From Amphiura filiformis (taxonomy: Eukaryota > Echinodermata > Ophiuroidea > Amphilepidida > Amphiuridae), in contig NC_092636.1 of the NCBI RefSeq assembly GCF_039555335.1, positions 52,755,706-52,819,705 of the forward strand: DNA of 64,000 bases. The letters are read 5' to 3'. The position numbers were made by a program, and so were the translations under genes. Of the stretch, positions 62,201 to 64,000 are shown piece after piece. Numbering within the stretch: position 1 is the stretch's first letter; the number at the start of each line of letters is the position of its first letter. The notes beneath the pieces are model-generated. The model did no database searches. It was not told the origin of the DNA and saw only the letters and a program-made list of their open reading frames with translations.

Positions 62201-64000
62201 CACTTTTGAGACTGGTGAAATAACTGATAAAATAATACGTCTTAGCTAGACCATCCAGCAGTGGTGTAGCCGGGGGTCCTTATTGGAGTATGGGGATGTA
62301 GGGTAGATTTGGGATGAATTATCAGCCATGTAGTTGAGACTCAGGTGCATTTTCAGCCATTTTTGTTTATTGATGGCCCTCAACTTCATGAAAATTTGGT
62401 TTTAAAAAGGTTGCTTTTCAAAATTTCTTTTTTAGCAAAATTGTGAAAATATTTTCAAAAATTTGTATTGTAGGGGGTTTGTTTTTCATCAAATTTAGTT
62501 TAAAGTTGGATAGTTTTTTTGAGTCCCAACCGCACATCCCCACCCAAACCAAAGTTGAAACCCCCGGATGTAGCCAAGGGGTCATCCGGATCCCCATCCC
62601 CACCATAAATTATGCTAGCCCCATTATATTTTAGATTTTTAGGCTTTTTTTTGTACTGTTTAGCCAATTTAGGGCTTTTAACAGTCCAAAAATACTGTTG
62701 CACTGTTCATTCCTAAACTTCCAGCAAGTCACAGAGTCCACATACAATTCAGAAATTCAGAACTTATATACCGCTCCTATCCTTCCCACCAACTTACCAG
62801 GAGTCTGTACCACAGCATGGAAGTTTTTCTGCTGCAGCTCATTGATCCTATCACTCTTGGCTTTAGCGCCCTTCTCAATAGCTGCACCTTATGCACATAC
62901 TGCGAATTTAAGAATCGTGAGATCTGCATTTTCATGTTCCAATTTACTTAATTGATGTTTTCAAATCTTTGACAGTAGCTTCCGAATCTTCCTTGATTCG
63001 TATCAGTTGCTGATGAAGATCGTTATTTTCACGAGTTAATTTAGCGTTGTCGCTGCGATACGGCTCTATCTGTTCCTCCCAGGTGCTCTTTTCCTTCACT
63101 GTTTTGGTAGCCTGCAAGAGCAGTGAAATATTATTGATCCTGTTATAAGTTATAAGTCACCGATTTTGTCAGGATGCAGCTTTTTGCTCCCTTTTTCCAT
63201 AAAGTTGCCAAATCAAAATTTCACTCAATTGCCATTTAGGTCAAACTATAAAGGATTCAGATTGGGGTGTGTAATAACTTTTGAATCCAAACAAATTATT
63301 ACTGTATTTTGGGGGAATCAAGAGTAGGTTAGTAATACAGTATGACCTAATGACTGCCTGCCCTCATATCACTAGATTGGCTGCAATATTTCTTTAAAAT
63401 GTCTAAGGCTTTTCCATCAATCAGGATCAGAAATTAATATACAAGCCGTAATATTTAAAAATCTTCAGAAAATAAAGTCATGCCTATATGCACACCTCCG
63501 CACACACACATGTATGGCTAATGGCTATGACAAATACATGATTAGCGATAGCAAAATATTCACCTCGATTTGCCAAAATTATATGGCCACTTTATAATAT
63601 TATCTTTTATTGTTATATGTATTAACCTTTAATAAATTACCACTTTGCCTGTTCTTCATACCAAATGGTGGGTGATTTTTCCCAATTTTTTTTAATCAAC
63701 CAAGAAATATCCTAGCATAACCTTTGATTAATATTTCCCCAAATGTCAAAATTCTCATTTATTAGCCGAAAACAGGGATTTGCACTGCAAATACTGAAAT
63801 CTTGCTTATTTGTCAGAGGGGCCCTATACACCATACAAACACACACACCACATTTCCATAAGTTTGAAGCCATTCTTACCTGAAGTTTAGCATTTTTCAA
63901 GCTCTCAGTTGTATGTATCAAATCATTGAACAGTTTCTCAACCAGAGGTAAAGACTCAATGCCCAAGGCCTGTCTGTATCCTAACTGATCCAGCCGTTTC
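31877..64000 (-). CDS. CEP135: CEP135 centrosomal protein gene (22 exons, 5' end outside window)
   Basis: CEP135 is a long coiled-coil protein of the centriole cartwheel that links the SAS-6 hub to microtubules and is needed for centriole and basal body assembly. The conceptual product from 64000 to 31877 is about 1,280 residues, colinear throughout with vertebrate CEP135 (about 1,140 residues) as I know it. Its N-terminal region matches in exon 1 (LGYRQALGIESLPLVEKLF), as do the FRRQRMDID block in exon 3, RSPSRLD-like SPSKLDSYVKTLEDERDYYK in exon 7, the RENRRLQEDLATMTRENQ block in exon 16, and NLESLLSTNREKEF in exon 20. TSGA10, the vertebrate paralogue, lacks the N-terminal part. Nearly all exons are heptad-rich coiled coil. 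Exons are 63-368 bp, introns about 0.4-9.6 kb. Four single-base frameshifts occur (exons 2 and 15). The start codon lies a few dozen bases beyond 64000. Confidence 0.95.
32746..32850 (-). CDS. CEP135: CEP135 exon 21
   Basis: 105 bp, phases 2 to 2, acceptor tatttcag, donor GAAAA|gtaagt. Encodes QSQNREIQTLRSRAAQLESE and RRQLTSERFE, matching human LKRQISTERYERE. Confidence 0.95.
33108..33696. mobile_element. Palindromic element in CEP135 intron, 589 bp
   Basis: aattgaatacctgagtggaa at the left is inverted at the right end. The word ggaagaagggcccaactcc occurs four times in alternating orientation: 33124 (+), 33288 (-), 33474 (+), 33662 (-). It looks like a palindrome in which each arm is itself bounded by the motif. 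A GTTGCCATGGAAAC word lies at 33515. Confidence 0.8.
33708..33910 (-). CDS. CEP135: CEP135 exon 20
   Basis: 203 bp, phases 0 to 2, acceptor ctccttag, donor AAAGT|gtaagt. Encodes VSTERNSVRNLESLLSTNRE and KEFQSQLDNQEQRSELQLVK, almost identical in order to the human C-terminal coiled coil. A palindromic transposon ends about 6 bp past the donor consensus. Confidence 0.96.
34718..34927 (-). CDS. CEP135: CEP135 exon 19
   Basis: 210 bp, phases 0 to 0, acceptor cactttcag, donor CAG|gtgggt. Encodes AYELQVSNLTRSLANMEESI and LVTVRELCVKLDATKESLSR, matching human LRELCIKLD. Confidence 0.95.
35229..35403. mobile_element. Truncated copy of the TTAA MITE at 51.3 kb
   Basis: From ccgtattacaaccgcgggcg to tataatatggct, followed by TTAA, it matches 51331-51497 at most positions. 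The left inverted end is missing and replaced by unrelated AT-rich sequence. Confidence 0.8.
35692..35877 (-). CDS. CEP135: CEP135 exon 18
   Basis: 186 bp, phases 0 to 0, acceptor tatcttttag, donor CAG|gtagga. Encodes ERENRDLLENYRSATTEAQR and EVSSVKLEVMSKESELRRLS, matching human SSVKLELL. Confidence 0.95.
36032..36331. mobile_element. Long-arm palindromic MITE, 300 bp
   Basis: Arms of about 100 bp: catatcgttatgaattcggc at the left is exactly inverted at the right, continuing through gaatttgagaacaagggatc. Arms differ in a few bases. The loop (about 36137-36231) is unrelated sequence. Lies in the intron between CEP135 exons 17 and 18. Confidence 0.88.
36332..37424. other. CEP135 intron 17 remainder
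   Basis: AT-rich with poly-T runs at 36520, 36790 and 36890. No gene or element recognised. Confidence 0.4.
37425..37535 (-). CDS. CEP135: CEP135 exon 17
   Basis: 111 bp, phases 0 to 0, acceptor taccatag, donor AAG|gtaact. Encodes AVNTELEEAITDRETHRAQI and YIVEVSRIEDLLAQK, matching human YITEVSRYE. Confidence 0.94.
37623..37930. mobile_element. Palindromic MITE, 308 bp
   Basis: atatgaagagcttatttcca at 37623 is inverted at 37911-37930, and the arms continue through acatgttaagt and acacatgtttct for about 58 bp with four mismatches. In the intron between CEP135 exons 16 and 17. Confidence 0.85.
38619..38787 (-). CDS. CEP135: CEP135 exon 16
   Basis: 169 bp, phases 2 to 0, acceptor gtttatag, donor CAG|gtaaga. 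Encodes RENRRLQEDLATMTRENQ, one of the best conserved blocks of CEP135. Confidence 0.95.
39507..39719 (-). CDS. CEP135: CEP135 exon 15, one frameshift
   Basis: Acceptor gtccacag, donor TTAGA|gtaagt. Reads INSNNSSLRDEV, then needs one base restored near 39679 (GTAAG where GTAAAG is expected) to continue KRQLRGTISALDREKDSLQ. Observed 213 bp; phases 1 and 2 on either side require 214, confirming a single missing base. Confidence 0.9.
40206..40321 (-). CDS. CEP135: CEP135 exon 14
   Basis: 116 bp, phases 2 to 1, acceptor taattgcag, donor ATAG|gtatgg. Encodes LLAEQAEQSAEEHQRRLTKK and ATEERNMRLEDRI, coiled coil. Confidence 0.93.
40770..41053. mobile_element. Inverted-repeat element, about 284 bp
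   Basis: aagcttcaaaataagcag near 40771 and ctgcttattttgaggctt near 41033 are inverted copies. Between them ggctcctggtccaca and ggctcctggtccaga occur as direct repeats. In the intron between CEP135 exons 13 and 14. Confidence 0.6.
41467..41618 (-). CDS. CEP135: CEP135 exon 13
   Basis: 152 bp, phases 0 to 2, acceptor atttgtag, donor ATGAG|gtaaag (weaker at position 5-6). Encodes VENERTSLHSRLANVQGMIA and a coiled coil. Confidence 0.93.
42689..42766 (-). CDS. CEP135: CEP135 exon 12
   Basis: 78 bp, phases 0 to 0, acceptor ttttcatag, donor ACA|gtaagt. Encodes THLTDKARLQQRVEDLEITL, coiled coil. Confidence 0.9.
43487..43660 (-). CDS. CEP135: CEP135 exon 11
   Basis: 174 bp, phases 0 to 0, acceptor tttatag, donor AAAG|gtcagt. 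Encodes ANDELHRLREEMLKSPKSK and RDEAMADLRRMTTERDSLRE, matching the human LALSDLRRIM region. Confidence 0.95.
44269..44410. mobile_element. Small TIR element, 142 bp
   Basis: gccggcagagataaactggg, then aatgttgc, is inverted as gcaacattccgagtttaact and ctgccgc. In the CEP135 intron between exons 10 and 11. The interior is GC-richer than its surroundings. Confidence 0.75.
44517..44579 (-). CDS. CEP135: CEP135 exon 10
   Basis: 63 bp, the shortest exon, phases 0 to 0, acceptor tgttatag, donor CAG|gtgaga. Encodes IQSNVKVLTTERDKVSMLYE, nearly identical to the human segment. Confidence 0.95.
45152..45244 (-). CDS. CEP135: CEP135 exon 9
   Basis: 93 bp, phases 0 to 0, acceptor ttcttcacag, donor GAA|gtaagt. 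Encodes RRERDELQSMLDKFERHVAE, matching human RERDELQRMLERFEKY. Confidence 0.95.
45721..45855 (-). CDS. CEP135: CEP135 exon 8
   Basis: 135 bp, phases 0 to 0, acceptor tttgtatag, donor ATG|gtaaga. Encodes YETIIRVIEDERNFYKKEYD, an apparent second copy of the LEDERDYYK motif of exon 7, suggesting an internal duplication. Confidence 0.93.
46300..46547 (-). CDS. CEP135: CEP135 exon 7
   Basis: 248 bp, acceptor ttgaacacag, donor AAG|gtaaga, phases 1 to 0. Encodes RELVLELERLRTKQ, then SPSKLDSYVKTLEDERDYYK, a motif shared with TSGA10, and a serine-rich linker (SPARSSRSSSPSRSS) longer than the vertebrate one. Confidence 0.95.
46548..49498. other. CEP135 intron 6
   Basis: 2.95 kb. 46.8-47.3 kb resembles a decayed LINE tail (the cagccccagtgctgcaagtt stretch near 47240). 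47.3-48.6 kb is more GC-balanced with broken minus-strand frames and may be an old retroelement, not identified. Two neighbouring small hairpins lie at 48677-48764. None of the short open frames is convincing. Confidence 0.4.
48677..48764. other. Two adjacent hairpins
   Basis: accttccatttagtg at 48726-48740 and its exact inverse at 48750-48764 form a perfect 15-bp stem with a 9-base loop. About 20 bp upstream, ggaaac...gtttcc (48677-48703) forms a weaker stem. Confidence 0.65.
49499..49649 (-). CDS. CEP135: CEP135 exon 6
   Basis: 151 bp, acceptor ccgctgcag, donor AATG|gtaggt, phases 0 to 1. Encodes ERKNLLADIKHLQSN and VRVQEDKKKLSERVNKLTAN, coiled coil. Confidence 0.93.
50090..50462 (+). mobile_element. 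LINE or SINE 3' end with (tta)n tail
   Basis: Runs through taaagcgcactgagaccttg and gcgctctataaatgc into a (att) repeat. A gcgctntataaatgc word before (att)n is a widespread 3' end of CR1/L2-clade LINEs and SINEs that borrow it. No reverse transcriptase frame. Confidence 0.65.
50478..50491. promoter_or_regulatory. Perfect X-box (RFX site) palindrome
   Basis: GTTACCATGGTAAC fits the RFX consensus GTTRCCATGGYAAC at every position. RFX factors control many ciliary and centriolar genes. It lies inside intron 5, directly at the exon 5 donor. Binding is inference. Confidence 0.45.
50496..50777 (-). CDS. CEP135: CEP135 exon 5
   Basis: 282 bp, acceptor cattcag, donor CAG|gtatgt, phases 0 to 0. Begins IDYLQQSNRDLERRLQEAL and continues as coiled coil with REVDRLAQRLQADKD. 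A perfect X-box palindrome overlaps the first intron bases after the donor (50478-50491). Confidence 0.95.
51292..51497. mobile_element. TTAA-flanked MITE, 206 bp
   Basis: TTAA (51288-51291), then AGCCATATTATAACATTT; right end AAATGTTATAATATGGCT, then TTAA (51498-51501). Perfect 18-bp TIRs with a TTAA duplication. A truncated sister copy is at 35229-35403. Confidence 0.88.
51644..52072. mobile_element. TIR element rich in cttcgttgaacgaag palindromes
   Basis: gaccctgttcacattagaaa at the left and its near inverse at the right (ttcctaatgtgaacagggtc) bound 429 bp. Within it at least six variants of the 15-bp palindrome CTTCGTYGAACGAAG and four gtacacatta-type words occur. Lies 66 bp from CEP135 exon 4. 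No frame for a transposase. Confidence 0.82.
52138..52266 (-). CDS. CEP135: CEP135 exon 4
   Basis: Acceptor tgccctacag, donor CAA|gtaagt, 129 bp, phases 0 to 0. Encodes VDVRDQEITRLGRQLEGGRP followed by NRSNERLISHLNVQ, matching the human segment around LDGGRSPDV and LIAHLNIQ. Confidence 0.95.
52273..55327. other. CEP135 intron 3, exon 4 side
   Basis: AT-rich, with aaagacccc words at 52798-52860 and an (aaaat) run at 54248-54290. The plus-strand frame at 53958-54245 has no recognisable domain. Confidence 0.4.
55328..55384 (-). CDS. CEP135: Candidate alternative first exon of CEP135
   Basis: Within intron 3, aaaaaATGG (A at -3, G at +4) opens a 19-codon frame, MADKRIRQSSKRRSRSKPR, that ends at a consensus donor AGG|gtaaga in phase 0, exactly what exon 4 needs. 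No usable acceptor in frame precedes it, so it would be a first exon and not an internal one. A GC box and CCAAT box lie about 0.7 kb upstream on this strand. The product would lack exons 1-3 and start with a strongly basic peptide. Splice-site quality and phase are visible; the transcript itself is inference. Confidence 0.45.
56099..56136. promoter_or_regulatory. GC box and CCAAT box cluster
   Basis: ccaatagg at 56099 and gggggcggggcgg at 56124-56136 stand out in a region otherwise poor in GC. Both elements work in either orientation. For a minus-strand start near 56.0 kb they would sit at roughly -50 to -130, upstream of the candidate first exon at 55384. Confidence 0.45.
56223..56235. promoter_or_regulatory. 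X-box-like motif
   Basis: gttcctagcaacc resembles an RFX X-box with a spacer shortened by about one base. It lies about 90 bp from the GC box. Confidence 0.3.
56604..57916. mobile_element. DNA transposon with perfect 8-bp target duplication, 1.31 kb
   Basis: TACCTGGC occurs directly on both sides (56596-56603 and 57917-57924). The ends CCCGGGGGGGCCACT and AGTGGCCCCCCCGGG are exact inverses, and similarity continues through ggggggtatcaggcgcgtcc. An 8-bp duplication suggests hAT or a related superfamily. Five acttgtttaggg words lie near the right end and agggta words near the left. No transposase frame, hence nonautonomous. Confidence 0.9.
58374..59892. mobile_element. 1.5-kb element with eight gcatcattccgcaacg motifs
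   Basis: Ends ggtcaattccaagc and gcttgaattgcc are imperfect inverted repeats. The 16-mer gcatcattccgcaacg or a close variant starts at 58732, 58899, 59078, 59467, 59489, 59685 and 59865, and inverted at 58913; the 58899 and 58913 copies overlap to form a palindrome. The 208-bp element at 19938-20145 is a related short form. Confidence 0.72.
59893..61824. other. CEP135 intron 3, exon 3 side
   Basis: Holds gctgctgctgctg at 60526, an A-rich acaaacaaaa tract at 60745-60860, and two G/A-rich stretches at 61255-61340 and 61640-61800. The second lies just inside the exon 3 donor, so the minus-strand transcript carries a long C/U run there. No gene. Confidence 0.5.
61825..62054 (-). CDS. CEP135: CEP135 exon 3
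   Basis: Acceptor tgttgtcaag, donor GCAG|gtgagt, phases 1 to 0. Encodes GGRKRNVPFRRQRMDID, the signature basic block after the N-terminal domain, then DPYVVDLMAVADKRIEGLD and a coiled coil. The intron that follows is the longest in the window (9.6 kb) and holds the candidate alternative promoter. Confidence 0.95.
62055..62797. other. CEP135 intron 2
   Basis: Contains a repeat fragment with agtggtgtagccggggg (62270) and a related cccccggatgtagcc (62560). No gene. Confidence 0.45.
62798..63111 (-). CDS. CEP135: CEP135 exon 2, three frameshifts
   Basis: Acceptor ctcttgcag, donor CCTG|gtaagt. Translation matches CEP135 but needs three frame changes: an extra T at 62946 (reading LKTSIK then stop), an extra base at 62917 (before FLNSQYVHKVQLL), and a missing G at 62875/62876 (before KGAKAKSDRINELQQKN). 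Their net effect, +1, is exactly what turns the 314-bp exon into the 313 bp expected from flanking phases 0 and 1. Confidence 0.9.
63112..63879. other. CEP135 intron 1 of window
   Basis: AT-rich; nothing recognisable beyond splice signals. Confidence 0.5.
63880..64000 (-). CDS. CEP135: CEP135 exon 1 of window (5' end cut by window)
   Basis: Reads RLDQLGYRQALGIESLPLVE and on through KLFNDLIHTTESLKNAKLQ, ending CAG|gtaaga in phase 0. This is the highly conserved N-terminal two-helix region, which in the human protein binds microtubules. The frame stays open to the window edge. Confidence 0.95.

Noticed and set aside
62920-62946. A 24-bp mini-intron explaining the first frameshift in exon 2
   Set aside because: Too short to be spliced, and removing it does not restore the CEP135 frame.

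Overview
The window looks like nuclear DNA of a marine invertebrate deuterostome, most likely an echinoderm (a hemichordate is also possible). It is AT-rich, has many short exons with consensus GT-AG borders, is full of small DNA transposons and LINE tails, and repeatedly shows the aggcctata-type words common in sea urchin and sea star DNA. The species call is inference.

Two genes are well supported, both on the minus strand. At 6737-7825 there is an intact, uninterrupted 362-codon ZIP (SLC39A1/2/3-like) zinc transporter. From 64000 down to 31877 there is most of a centrosomal protein 135 (CEP135) gene: 22 exons, every internal splice site readable, every exon phase compatible. The initiator codon lies just beyond the window edge. 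Four single-base frameshifts (three in exon 2, one in exon 15) break an otherwise clean gene and look more like sequence errors than decay. A separate coding exon of unknown identity (15687-16022) may be a distal CEP135 3' exon or the end of another gene. A candidate alternative first exon (55328-55384) lies behind a GC box, a CCAAT box and an X-box-like motif. It joins exon 4 in frame and would give a CEP135 form without its N-terminal region.

Layout: 1-2578 satellite array of about 300-330 bp units; 2.6-6.4 kb dispersed repeats and fold-back elements; 6.7-7.8 kb ZIP gene; 8.7-10.3 kb inverted-repeat structure; 10.3-13.1 kb nothing recognisable; 13.1-15.5 kb LINE tails and a 937-bp TTAA-flanked element; 15.7-16.0 kb orphan exon; 17-23 kb fold-backs, a 158-bp tandem repeat and a homopurine block; 24.3-28.5 kb a large inverted-repeat-bounded element with nested elements and seven copies of a 15-mer; 28.9-29.85 kb three 325-bp units with tRNA-like B boxes; 31.9-64 kb CEP135, whose introns carry at least nine further palindromic or TIR elements, including one with a perfect 8-bp target duplication (56604-57916) and one carrying eight copies of a 16-mer (58374-59892).

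The ZIP transporter (metal uptake at a membrane) and CEP135 (centriole assembly) are not functionally linked and are simply neighbours. The main biological points are the possible alternative CEP135 promoter, the RFX-type X-box words at several places including inside transposons, and the two transposon families that carry dispersed copies of one motif.
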